From assembly GCF_000242635.2 (NCBI RefSeq), contig NC_017770.1:4042669-4106668 (forward strand): a stretch of DNA of 64,000 bases, in the 5' to 3' direction. Of the stretch, positions 7,134 to 15,812 are shown piece after piece. The position numbers and the translations under genes are program-made. Numbering within the stretch: position 1 is the first letter of the stretch; the number at the start of each line of letters is the position of its first letter. Under the pieces are notes generated by a model, which did no database searches, had not been told where the DNA came from, and was given only the letters and a program-made list of their open reading frames with translations. The DNA is from Solitalea canadensis DSM 3403 (GTDB taxonomy: Bacteria; Bacteroidota; Bacteroidia; Sphingobacteriales; Sphingobacteriaceae).

Positions 7134-8324
7134 ATGGGAAATTACAGTACAGCAAGAAAACAAGAACGTGCAGTTTTAGTGGGGGTGGTTACTCCTGATG
7201 AGACTGAATTGCAGGAAAGAGAATACCTTGATGAGTTAGCGTTTCTGGCAGAAACAGCCGGGGCCGAGACCATTAAAATATTTATGCAGAAGTTACAACG
7301 ACCAGACAGTAAAACATTTGTCGGAAGTGGTAAACTGGAAGAGATCATTGAATATGTGCAAGCTGAAGAAGCTGATATGGTGATCTTTGATGATGAGCTT
7401 TCTCCTTCGCAATTAAGAAACCTTGGACGTGAGTTTAAGGAAATAAAGATATTAGACCGAAGTAATCTTATCCTCGACATATTTGCTAATCGAGCCCAAA
7501 CTGCTCAGGCTAAAACACAAGTAGAGTTGGCTCAATATCAATACCTGTTGCCAAGATTAACTCGTATGTGGACTCACTTGGAGCGTCAGCGTGGTGGTAT
7601 TGGTATGCGTGGGCCAGGTGAATCGCAAATTGAAACCGACCGTCGTATTATTCTTGACAAAATCGCTCTATTAAAAGAACGGTTAGAAAAGATTGACAAG
7701 CAGAATGCTACTCAACGTAAAAATCGCGGAGAATTAGTACGTGTTGCCTTGGTAGGTTATACCAACGTTGGTAAATCAACGATCATGAACATGTTGAGTA
7801 AATCCGAAGTTTTTGCAGAGAATAAACTTTTCGCAACACTTGATACAACGGTTCGTAAAATGGTGATCAACAATTTGCCATTCTTACTTTCGGATACGGT
7901 TGGTTTTATTCGTAAGCTTCCTCACCATTTGGTTGAATGTTTTAAATCAACATTAGCAGAGGTTCGTGAAGCGGATATTCTTATTCATGTGGCCGATATT
8001 TCTCATCCAAATTTTGAAGATCATATTATCACCGTTAATGAAACGTTGAAGGAGTTAGGCGCTCGTGACAAAGAAATGATCACGGTATTTAACAAAATTG
8101 ACGCTTATAAAGGAGAAGGGGATACGACTTTATCTCTTGAAGATTTTAAAAGCACCTGGATGGCTAAACACAACTCTCCGGCAATATTCATTTCGGCGAA
8201 AGACCGATTGAATATTGATAGCTTGCGGAAGGAGATTTACGAACGTGCAAAAGCGATTCATTTAAGTCGCTTTCCTTATGACGGATTACTGTACAACATG
8301 GATTACGTTGAAGAAACTGAATAA
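7134..8324 (+). CDS. hflX: ribosome-associated GTPase HflX
   Basis: 396 residues from ATG 7134; a longer frame from TTG 7074 overlaps the promoter and repeat words and is unlikely. HflX splits stalled or hibernating ribosomes. Seen: N-terminal HflX domain with FVGSGKLEEI and VIFDDELSPSQLRNL, the glycine-rich RQRGGIGMRGPGESQIETDRR region (shown here in part: GGIGMRGPGESQIE), then the G domain with G1 GYTNVGKST, G3 DTVGFI, G4 NKID and G5 SAKD. Stand-alone gene. Confidence 0.93.
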   Translation: MGNYSTARKQERAVLVGVVTPDETELQEREYLDELAFLAETAGAETIKIFMQKLQRPDSKTFVGSGKLEEIIEYVQAEEADMVIFDDELSPSQLRNLGREFKEIKILDRSNLILDIFANRAQTAQAKTQVELAQYQYLLPRLTRMWTHLERQRGGIGMRGPGESQIETDRRIILDKIALLKERLEKIDKQNATQRKNRGELVRVALVGYTNVGKSTIMNMLSKSEVFAENKLFATLDTTVRKMVINNLPFLLSDTVGFIRKLPHHLVECFKSTLAEVREADILIHVADISHPNFEDHIITVNETLKELGARDKEMITVFNKIDAYKGEGDTTLSLEDFKSTWMAKHNSPAIFISAKDRLNIDSLRKEIYERAKAIHLSRFPYDGLLYNMDYVEETE

Positions 8325-8343
8325 AATCTCCAACGATAATTGT

Positions 8344-8384
8344 AATAGATCTTTGACAATACAACTCAGAGATCTATTCTTTTA
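8344..8384 (+). terminator. weak terminator-like hairpin after hflX
   Basis: AATAGATCT (8344-8352) pairs perfectly with AGATCTATT (8370-8378) and is followed by CTTTTAT. The 17-nt loop and short T run make it a weak intrinsic terminator. Confidence 0.4.
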
Positions 8385-8504
8385 TATATCAACCACTTGA
8401 ATAAGCAAACGAAGGTTTTTAATCTTAAATGCTTTTTATCACCAAAACTACTGCAACCCTTTTCTTATCTCATTCATCTACTAAATAGATTAATCCTTAC
8501 AGCT

Positions 8505-9242
8505 ATGAACAGTAATTACCTTAAAATAACAGTCGCTCTTTTTCTAAGCTTTATTTCTATTAATACTTTTGCATTCAACCAAACAGTAACTGTTTCCTTA
8601 TCGAACAGAGAATCAATAATTGTTGAAATTGACGGTCGAGTTCAGAATTCAAGACCACAGCGACAAGTGATTATCTCTTCTATGAATCAGGGTGTTCATT
8701 CGTTAAAAGTGTATAGAAGTTCATCCAACTCCTCTCGTCCTGTTGCCATTAATAACCAAAAAGTGCTTTATACAGGCAACTTTTATTTAAACAATAACAG
8801 ATCTATGGCAGTTACTATTGATAACTGGGGCAGAGCGTCATTTGTTGAAGTTGACACTAGAAGCAATAATAACGACAATTACGATCGCTATCCTGACAAT
8901 GATTATGATCGTTATCCTAATAGCAATTACCACGACTGTATCCCAATGACTTCAGGAGAATTTGATCAGTTAAAAAACTCTCTTAAAGACCGTTCATTCG
9001 ACGATAAAAAAATGGATCTTTTAAAAGTGGTGATCAACAACAATTACTTCTCAACAAATCAGGTGAAAGAAATTGTAAAACTATTTTCTTTTAACAATAA
9101 TCAATTGAATGCAGCGAAGTTACTATACCCTTACACTGTTGACCAGGAATATTATTATACTGTTGGAGATGCATTTACGTTCAGTTCATCAAAAAATGAC
9201 CTGGATAAGTTCCTTGCCACTCAATCTCAAAACAGAAAATAG
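8505..9242 (+). CDS. exported DUF4476 domain protein
   Basis: 245 residues from ATG 8505, where a signal peptide begins (MNSNYLKITVALFLSFISIN, cleavage near TFAF|NQ); the longer in-frame extension from 8397 has no signal-like start. The middle carries an Asn/Asp/Tyr/Arg-rich linker (NNNDNYDRYPDNDYDRYP). The last 95 residues match DUF4476 (CIPMTSGEFDQLKNSLKDR, FDDKKMDLLKVVINNNYFS, VKEIVKLFSF), a helical domain common in Bacteroidota with no assigned activity. Alone between hflX and a terminator. Confidence 0.75.
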   Translation: MNSNYLKITVALFLSFISINTFAFNQTVTVSLSNRESIIVEIDGRVQNSRPQRQVIISSMNQGVHSLKVYRSSSNSSRPVAINNQKVLYTGNFYLNNNRSMAVTIDNWGRASFVEVDTRSNNNDNYDRYPDNDYDRYPNSNYHDCIPMTSGEFDQLKNSLKDRSFDDKKMDLLKVVINNNYFSTNQVKEIVKLFSFNNNQLNAAKLLYPYTVDQEYYYTVGDAFTFSSSKNDLDKFLATQSQNRK

Positions 9243-9263
9243 ATTCAATAATATATAAACAAG

Positions 9264-9298
9264 AATCCCATGATTATAAAAACTCATGGGATTTTTTT
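9264..9298 (+). terminator. intrinsic terminator of the DUF4476 gene
   Basis: AATCCCATGA (9264-9273), 10-nt loop, TCATGGGATT (9284-9293), then a run of T to 9298. Only 22 bp behind the stop codon. Confidence 0.85.
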
Positions 9299-9304
9299 AT
9301 GTAA

Positions 9305-10015
9305 TTATCGTTTGTATAACACAAATACTGTTGGTCTTTTATGTAAATCAGGCTTATCGGCTTTCCATTGAGCAATTGTTTTGGTTTTCAAAAACTCTGT
9401 ATCAAGGGTTAAATCACAGGCAATACATAACTCTGTACCTGACTGGCAGTTTTTTAACATATCGTCTAATAGCTGATTATTTCTGAAAGGCGTTTCAATA
9501 AACAATTGCGTTTGCTTTAGTCGCTGCGAAAGGCTCTCCAACTCTTTTAGCTTGCGTGAACGTTCTCCTTTATCAATTGGTAAGTATCCATGAAAAGCAA
9601 ACCCTTGTCCATTAAACCCTGAACCCATTAAAGCTAGCAATAATGAACTCGGACCAACAAATGGAACAACCTTAATGCCTTTTTGATGAGCCAAAGCAAC
9701 AATATCACTTCCCGGATCAGCAATCGCCGGACAACCAGCCTCGGATAACAAACCAACGTCTTTACCCTTTTCAAGTGAGGCTAAAAATTTGGCTTGATCT
9801 CCATCTCTTGAATGTTTACCATAATCATGCATGATCAGTTCACTTTGAGGCTTCGTAATTCCGACCTCTTTCAAAAACTTACGAGCCGATTTCTCATTCT
9901 CCACGATAAATTCATCCAACTGATTAATAGTATCCTTTAAAGCTGGAACTATAGATCGATCTATCACATTTTCACCTAACGAACACGGGATAAGAAAGAG
10001 GGTGCCTTTCTGCAT
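9305..10015 (-). CDS. RsmI-like SAM-dependent methyltransferase (tetrapyrrole methylase fold)
   Basis: 236 residues. The fold is shown by GTLFLIPCSLGE near the N-terminus, the SAM-site segment VGLLSEAGCPAIADPG, and KVVPFVGPSSLLLALMGSG. RsmI methylates the ribose of C1402 in 16S rRNA, but this shorter Bacteroidota version lacks part of the C-terminal domain and often coexists with a true RsmI, so it is named at family level only. Divergent from the gene at 10146 and followed by a shared gene border with the DUF4476 gene. Confidence 0.8.
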   Translation of the reverse strand: MQKGTLFLIPCSLGENVIDRSIVPALKDTINQLDEFIVENEKSARKFLKEVGITKPQSELIMHDYGKHSRDGDQAKFLASLEKGKDVGLLSEAGCPAIADPGSDIVALAHQKGIKVVPFVGPSSLLLALMGSGFNGQGFAFHGYLPIDKGERSRKLKELESLSQRLKQTQLFIETPFRNNQLLDDMLKNCQSGTELCIACDLTLDTEFLKTKTIAQWKADKPDLHKRPTVFVLYKR

Positions 10016-10078
10016 AATTGATAAATAACTTAATTTTTAGTAATTTTTACTAATCAAATTTGATGAGTACAATTGACG

Positions 10079-10110
10079 CAAAAGTACATATTATTGATAT
10101 TTATGTTCAA
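10079..10110 (-). promoter_or_regulatory. candidate promoter of the RsmI-like gene
   Basis: On the minus strand TACTTTTG (10086-10079) fits TAnnTTTG, and TTG (10110-10108) lies 21 bp further upstream as a -33 element. The -7 element is 63 bp before the ATG at 10015. Confidence 0.5.
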
Positions 10111-10145
10111 TTGCAATACAGGCGAGTTACTAATGAGATAACGTT

Positions 10146-10859
10146 ATGAAAACTTTAAACGACAATTGGTTTACCGAAGGTCGGATCGATTTTGAGTTAA
10201 AGAAGTACACACTTCTCTCCTACCTGCAAGACATCAACCTGCATTTTCGCAAAAACAAACTCTACCCACCACTTTCCGACCTCATCTATCACTATGGCAA
10301 GCTTATTGAATTCAAGGAGAATAAAAGTTCTTTCTTTAAACTATTTCCCGAACACCTGATCGATATTAATCTGAAAGAGCTACAATTTACTTATGATAAA
10401 ATAATTGCTGATGACCAGTTAATGCAGGAGATTGAAAACATTATTTCTTATGCCATTGCAGAAATGAACAAACCATTGCAAGACGGCAAAGAAATCTATG
10501 ATTTTGTGGAAGAACAGCTAACTATTGAACCAGTCGGAGTTATACCAATACATAAAGATGAGGGCTATCTTTTCATATGTGATGGTAATTTCAGGGATGT
10601 CAAGGTGTATCAATATCGCATCACTTTAATCGAAGATGCCAAAGAAAGACTAAGAGGCATACACACCTCTTATATTATGTCTTATGCTAATACTTTTTTT
10701 AACACACTTGAAAACATCAAAATTGACCTGATAAAAACCCGAAAAACGTTACCGATTCCGGCAGTATACCGGATCGAAACCGATTTAACATTTCCGATCG
10801 AAGAAACATTATTACCGGTTGCTAAAAGAACCTTTGTAAAATACATATCTGCGGCATAA
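10146..10859 (+). CDS. conserved hypothetical protein of Bacteroidota
   Basis: 237 residues, no signal peptide or membrane helix, so cytoplasmic. Begins MKTLNDNWFTEGRIDFELKK. It is rich in charged residues with an alpha/beta-looking pattern (LTIEPVGVIPIHKDEGYLFI, FRDVKVYQYRITLIED). I recognise no catalytic motif. The even composition and a proper terminator suggest a real, expressed gene. Divergent from the RsmI-like gene. Confidence 0.7.
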   Translation: MKTLNDNWFTEGRIDFELKKYTLLSYLQDINLHFRKNKLYPPLSDLIYHYGKLIEFKENKSSFFKLFPEHLIDINLKELQFTYDKIIADDQLMQEIENIISYAIAEMNKPLQDGKEIYDFVEEQLTIEPVGVIPIHKDEGYLFICDGNFRDVKVYQYRITLIEDAKERLRGIHTSYIMSYANTFFNTLENIKIDLIKTRKTLPIPAVYRIETDLTFPIEETLLPVAKRTFVKYISAA

Positions 10860-10885
10860 AAAACGCGGCACAAAGGCCGCGTTTT
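10860..10885. terminator. bidirectional intrinsic terminator
   Basis: AAAACGCGGC, loop ACAAAG, GCCGCGTTTT lies between the convergent gene ends at 10859 and 10905, with an A run on one side and T run on the other, so it can serve both strands. Confidence 0.85.
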
Positions 10886-10904
10886 AGTAAGTAAACAAGT
10901 CTTA

Positions 10905-12314
10905 TTATTTATCCCAGAACAAACGATCGTCGAGTTTTACCTGCGGCATATTTTTAGCATTGGTTGCAATCTCAGATGAAGGATAGGCAACTCTTCTGAT
11001 AAACCCATTAATATTGGTGTTCACATTAAGCGGCAAGGTAAAATTGGTGTAATTATAATCATATCTGCGGGCATCTACCCAAGCCTCCGGATTTAAAAAC
11101 ATGGCCACATATTTTTCTTTAAAAATCAAATCTAACGTTAACCCAGCAGCGCCTACTCCAACAGATGGATTTTGGAAGTAGGTAGTCCCATCAACCGTTA
11201 ATCCTACTTTCGCAAAATTTGCCTTGATACCTGCTTCATAGGCACTGTAAGCTCTGGTAGAATTACCAGCTCTAAAAGCGGCCTCCGCCTCAATAAATTT
11301 TAATTCAGAAAAAGTGATAATCGTTAATGGCGAAGTGTCAAGGGCATAAAAAGTTGAATTTTGTAAATAACACTCATCATCACCCGTTCCACCACTTACG
11401 CGACCTGCACCATTTCTGGTACCCACATATAATCCATTTTTATTGGGCAACGTAACAGCCGTAAGTCGAGAATCAACCACGGTATAAGTGGTACCGTTCA
11501 TAGCGTTCAGAATAGTGCTTGAAAGCCAACCTCCCAATAAATTACTAGCATTATCAACTGCTACCTGAGCCCATGGGTTCCGATTTAGAAACTCGGCTAC
11601 CTGGGCATCCTCTATATTAGCTACATATGCCTGATCAATTTCTGCAAGAACAGCCGTTGGATTATACGAACTTTGCTTACTAAAGTGATTTAATAATCTT
11701 GCTTTTAACGCGTGCGCAGTTTTGGTCCACCGGGTAAGATTAGCCTGATGAATAAAATCATTAGTGGCAGTTAAAAACTTATCAGCATCAGGTTTAGCAA
11801 ACTCTACAATGGCCTCATCTAACAAACCAAGCATTGTATTATACAGCTGCTCTTGATTATCGTACGCGGGGCGAAGTACCTCCCCTCCAAAAGCCTGGCT
11901 ATACGGAACATCTCCCCACACATCAACTACCATACTTAAGTTCATCACCATCAACACATCTGCAATTCCTTTATGACCAGGCGATTGTTTTTCAATAGCC
12001 ATATTTTTTAGGTCATATATATCTGCCATGTTGCTGTAAAATGCTTTCCATGTGGTACTATAGTCCACTTCATCATATATATCCGTTGGACTTGCTTCAT
12101 TCGGAGATGCTAAATATTGAGTAAAATAAGATGTTATTACTCCGAGTTCATAAACATTCTGAGCTGTGTTATAAGTAGCCGAAGCCAGTAAACCATTTAT
12201 TGGTGGCGTGGTCGGTCTGTTGGGGTCAGTATTAATATCTAAGTAATCATTACAAGACGAAAATGCCATTAAAGAGAAGATGACAATACTGATTCTATAT
12301 AAATTGATTCTCAT
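10905..12314 (-). CDS. SusD/RagB-family surface nutrient-binding lipoprotein
   Basis: 469 residues from ATG 12314. This start gives a lipoprotein signal MRINLYRISIVIFSLMAFSSC with lipidated Cys; the upstream alternative at 12338 would overlap the SusC stop and weaken the signal. SusD-like features: NDYLDINTDPNRPT after the lipobox, helical TPR-like body, and typical YRAGNSTRAYSAYEAGIKA and EKYVAMFLNPEAWVDARRYDY near the end. It caps the SusC transporter and binds the ligand at the cell surface. Starts 10 bp after the SusC stop. Ligand unknown, as no glycoside hydrolase lies nearby. Confidence 0.92.
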   Translation of the reverse strand: MRINLYRISIVIFSLMAFSSCNDYLDINTDPNRPTTPPINGLLASATYNTAQNVYELGVITSYFTQYLASPNEASPTDIYDEVDYSTTWKAFYSNMADIYDLKNMAIEKQSPGHKGIADVLMVMNLSMVVDVWGDVPYSQAFGGEVLRPAYDNQEQLYNTMLGLLDEAIVEFAKPDADKFLTATNDFIHQANLTRWTKTAHALKARLLNHFSKQSSYNPTAVLAEIDQAYVANIEDAQVAEFLNRNPWAQVAVDNASNLLGGWLSSTILNAMNGTTYTVVDSRLTAVTLPNKNGLYVGTRNGAGRVSGGTGDDECYLQNSTFYALDTSPLTIITFSELKFIEAEAAFRAGNSTRAYSAYEAGIKANFAKVGLTVDGTTYFQNPSVGVGAAGLTLDLIFKEKYVAMFLNPEAWVDARRYDYNYTNFTLPLNVNTNINGFIRRVAYPSSEIATNAKNMPQVKLDDRLFWDK

Positions 12315-12324
12315 GATCTTCGGT

Positions 12325-15300
12325 TTAAAATGAAACATTCAGGTTAAGGAAATAGCTGCGTAATCCGGGATAGGTGAATCCAGAAAAGCCGTCAGCATTT
12401 GTTTCAGCACCAGTACTACTTGACTCAGGGTCAAAACCGGTATAATCAGTGTGTAGCCACAAGTTATTTCCGGTTATGGAAAGACTCAATCCGGAAATTG
12501 GCGTATTGGTAAACCATTTTCCAGGCAGGTTCCAATTTAATGTAACCGTTCTTAGTCGTACCCACGAAGCGTCTTCTACAAACTCTTCAGTTACACCTCT
12601 GAAAATATTCCTGTAATACCCGTTTGTATAATCTTTTCCATCCGGACCAACTCCCTGACCTAAGTAAACCATTTGGGTATTAGGCTGACCATTTGCGATT
12701 ACACCATTAAATACCTGGCTTTGGGTTCTGTTTTCAGTGTATTTTGCAGTTCCGAAAGCAGCCATGAAATTGGCAAATTGATTATACTTTTGAAATCCCT
12801 GACGTGTGTCTAATAGTACATATAAACTAAAATTCTTGTAAGTAAAAGTATTGGCCAGCCCCCCAATCCACTTTGGTTGTGTATTACCCAAAATTTTCTG
12901 ATTAGGATCTGTATTTCGTACCGGAAAACCATCTGAAGTTGCCGAACCAGTACCACTCTCAATTAATAATGGCTTATCCTTCTCTGCGAAAGGAGACCCT
13001 GAATCGCCATAACGAGTCCAACTGGTACCATAAATATTTCCATAAGCCTGACCAGGAATTAATTTTAATGTGGCTGTACTGCCTAAATAACCGAATTGCT
13101 CACCTACTGTAATTTCATCACTTCCTTCAATAATCGATATTACCTTATTTTTATTGCGCGAGTAAGTAAGCTTAATATCCCAGCGGAAATCATTCGTTTT
13201 TACCGGTTGAGCATCGAGCATAATTTCAAAGCCCTTATTTTCAATTTCACCGGCATTTGCTACAATCGTTGAATAACCGGTAGCATCTGAAACAGTAACT
13301 GGAATAATCTGATCAATGCTATTTGATTTATACCAGGTAAAATCCACCCCTAATCTGTCTTTTAAAAATCTTAGTTCGGCTCCTGTTTCAAAGGTTTTTG
13401 TACGCTCTGGTTTTAACGTATTTTGTCCTTTTTCATCACTGCGAGTCCAGCCAATTGCTGAGGCAGGCAGATCAACATCTTTTTCATAGTAAATATTTGT
13501 TCGATAGGCGGTCGTTCCCTTTCCCACCTCTCCATATGAAATCCGGAATTTACCATAGTTCCAAAATTCAGGTAACTTAAATTGGTCAGAAAACACATAA
13601 CCCAAACTAACAGAAGGGTAGAAAAATGAATTATTCCCTTTAGGCAATGTAGACGTCCAATCATTGCGACCTGTGATATTTAAAAACAAGAAATTCTTAT
13701 ACGCCACCGACAAATCTCCATACAAACCCACCAAACGTTCTTCCGTTGACGTTTGGCTACTTGTTATAATCTTAGCATTATTCATACTAAAGAGATTATA
13801 AATATCCAGTTCCTCACCTTCTGTACTTAAACGATCAAACTTCTTCTGAAAAATATCATTACCCACTCGGAACGAAGTGACAAAATCTTGTCCGAAGTCT
13901 TTTTTAAATGTAAGGTTAAGTGTAGATGTAAGATCTCTGCTTTGGATATTATACTCATTATAAAAACCTAGCTCATTATCTGAAAAAGGTACTTCATCCG
14001 GTAATCCTGCAGGAGCTGGTCCATATCCTTTTCTAAAATCTGTATAATAGTCCATCCCAACGCGATAGGTTACATCAGCCCACTTAAAGGGTGAATAGGT
14101 AAAATGCAAATTCCCCAAAAAGCGATTAACATCATCTTCATATCTGTTAGAATGAACCCCAAATACTGGATTATCCGTTTCTCCATAGGCTTTCATTGTT
14201 CCATCCACCTTTTGATAATCCGTTACATCCAAGCGAGGAGTCCAATAAATCAGTTGTTCGTTAAAACGATCAGCATTAACCCTGTCTCCTCCAGATTTTA
14301 TATAGTTTACGGCAGCGCCTAATCTAAATTTTTCACTGAAATTTTGATCTCCCGACAGCCTTATTGAAGTATTTTTATATGAACTAACTGGCAATACGCC
14401 ATCCTGATTGAGGTTTGAAGCAGAGAAGTTAAAAGTTGTTTTATCATTGCCTCCGCCAAAACTTATATAGTTTTTAAATTGATTACCTGTTTCATAGGCA
14501 TTTCTAAAATTATCATAGATGTTATTAGGATGAGAAGGGTCTATCTTCTTCGCATCAGCTATAGATGGGCCCCAGGAAGGCCAAAAACTCTCCGGATCAT
14601 ATTCCCCACCAAACCCTTGAGTAAATGTTCGTTGAACATCCGGATATTTATTAACCTGATCAAAACCAAAGGTGCTTGAGAAATCTACTCGAAGGCCTCC
14701 TGATTTTCCTTTTTTAGTGGTTATAACCACAGCTCCATTAGCCCCGCGAGAACCATAAAGTACCGTGGCTGCACCTCCTTTTAAGATTGATACCGATTCA
14801 ATATCCTCCGGATTAATATCCGTAGCCCGATTACTTAACCCTCTGGTTCCTGCAATAGTTCCAACTTCTGTAGTAGAGTTATCAATAGGAATACCGTCGA
14901 TTACAAAAAGAGGCTGGTTATTAGAGTTGGGATCGAGTGAATTTATACCCCGAATAATAATCCTTGAACTTTGTCCCGGAGCCCCTCCCATACTCGATAT
15001 TTGTACTCCTGCAAGTTTTCCCTGCATCGCATTCAGCAGGTTGCTTTGCTTAGATTCCATTAATTCCTGGCTTTTCATATTCTGGAACGAATATCCAAGC
15101 GATTTTTTTTCCTGAGCTGTGCCTAATGCTGTAACAACCACTTCATTCAAAACACGCTGATCTGTCTCAAGTACAATAGTTAATGTTTGTTGGCTACCTA
15201 CATTGATTTCTTTAGAAATAAAACCAACTAAAGAAAAAACCAAAACTGAGTTTCCTGCTGGTACATTTACTTTAAAATCCCCTCCACCATCAGTATTGGT

Positions 15301-15459
15301 TCCTTTTGAACTGCCCTTAATTAATACAGTTACTCCGGCCAATGCGCTTCCATCGGCGGCAGATGTTACTTTTCCACTAACCTCTCGGTTTTGGGCTAAA
15401 GACGAGAAATAAAAAAGGAAAATTAACATCAAGAGCAATAAAGTAGATTTTTTCTTCAT
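12325..15459 (-). CDS. SusC/RagA-family TonB-dependent outer-membrane transporter
   Basis: 1044 residues with signal peptide MKKKSTLLLLMLIFLFYFSS ending SLAQ. Domain order: carboxypeptidase-regulatory-like domain (VSGKVTSAADGSALAGVTVL), TonB-box/plug region (LNEVVVTALGTAQEKK, SSRIIIRGINSLDPNSNNQP, YGSRGANGAVVITTKKGK), then a 22-strand barrel ending in an aromatic residue (LNLNVSF). No STN domain, so unlike the second copy it should not signal to a FecR. Pairs with the SusD at 10905-12314. Confidence 0.93.
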   Translation of the reverse strand: MKKKSTLLLLMLIFLFYFSSLAQNREVSGKVTSAADGSALAGVTVLIKGSSKGTNTDGGGDFKVNVPAGNSVLVFSLVGFISKEINVGSQQTLTIVLETDQRVLNEVVVTALGTAQEKKSLGYSFQNMKSQELMESKQSNLLNAMQGKLAGVQISSMGGAPGQSSRIIIRGINSLDPNSNNQPLFVIDGIPIDNSTTEVGTIAGTRGLSNRATDINPEDIESVSILKGGAATVLYGSRGANGAVVITTKKGKSGGLRVDFSSTFGFDQVNKYPDVQRTFTQGFGGEYDPESFWPSWGPSIADAKKIDPSHPNNIYDNFRNAYETGNQFKNYISFGGGNDKTTFNFSASNLNQDGVLPVSSYKNTSIRLSGDQNFSEKFRLGAAVNYIKSGGDRVNADRFNEQLIYWTPRLDVTDYQKVDGTMKAYGETDNPVFGVHSNRYEDDVNRFLGNLHFTYSPFKWADVTYRVGMDYYTDFRKGYGPAPAGLPDEVPFSDNELGFYNEYNIQSRDLTSTLNLTFKKDFGQDFVTSFRVGNDIFQKKFDRLSTEGEELDIYNLFSMNNAKIITSSQTSTEERLVGLYGDLSVAYKNFLFLNITGRNDWTSTLPKGNNSFFYPSVSLGYVFSDQFKLPEFWNYGKFRISYGEVGKGTTAYRTNIYYEKDVDLPASAIGWTRSDEKGQNTLKPERTKTFETGAELRFLKDRLGVDFTWYKSNSIDQIIPVTVSDATGYSTIVANAGEIENKGFEIMLDAQPVKTNDFRWDIKLTYSRNKNKVISIIEGSDEITVGEQFGYLGSTATLKLIPGQAYGNIYGTSWTRYGDSGSPFAEKDKPLLIESGTGSATSDGFPVRNTDPNQKILGNTQPKWIGGLANTFTYKNFSLYVLLDTRQGFQKYNQFANFMAAFGTAKYTENRTQSQVFNGVIANGQPNTQMVYLGQGVGPDGKDYTNGYYRNIFRGVTEEFVEDASWVRLRTVTLNWNLPGKWFTNTPISGLSLSITGNNLWLHTDYTGFDPESSSTGAETNADGFSGFTYPGLRSYFLNLNVSF

Positions 15460-15573
15460 ATCCTTTATTAGGTTGATAATGTTAATTCTAAGTTAATTTT
15501 TATTTCTCAAATTTCAAGATTTAAAAGCGGGAACTTTATACACTAAAATCCAAGTTATGAACACGTTACAAAA

Positions 15574-15607
15574 CAAAAAAACGCCCGATTTTTAACAAAT
15601 CGGACGT
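15574..15607 (-). terminator. terminator-like hairpin in the susC leader
   Basis: On the minus strand ACGTCCGATTT pairs with AAATCGGGCGT (15607-15597 with 15591-15581, loop of 5, one G-U) and is followed by a long U run. It lies about 115 bp before the SusC ATG, while the upstream aminotransferase gene already has its own terminator at 15765-15795. It may end a short unannotated RNA in 15608-15764 or act as a conditional terminator of the susC mRNA. No other feature is visible in 15460-15812. Confidence 0.6.
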
Positions 15608-15764
15608 CCTCTCTTCATAGACTATTTTCCAAATATCGGTTCATTATTGGAACTGTAATTTTAGAAATATTTTTTCTGAAAACAGAAATAGTATGCATGA
15701 ATAACAATCAATAAAAATGCAAATAACTCATTTTCAGTTAATTAATTTTAGCAACAATTAATAA

Positions 15765-15795
15765 AAAAAGCGAAAGATATGATCTTTCGCTTTTT
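15765..15795. terminator. terminator of the aminotransferase gene
   Basis: AAAAAGCGAAAGAT, loop ATG, ATCTTTCGCTTTTT, a 14-bp perfect stem with A/T runs on both flanks, 18 bp beyond the stop of the minus-strand gene. Confidence 0.85.
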
Positions 15796-15812
15796 AAATA
15801 ATTAAAAATTAA

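Noticed and set aside
8397-8504. N-terminal extension of the DUF4476 gene
   Set aside because: The extension has no signal-like features, while the inner ATG at 8505 opens a proper signal peptide.
13413-13664. Minus-strand 83-codon frame inside susC
   Set aside because: Out-of-frame shadow of the TonB-dependent transporter.
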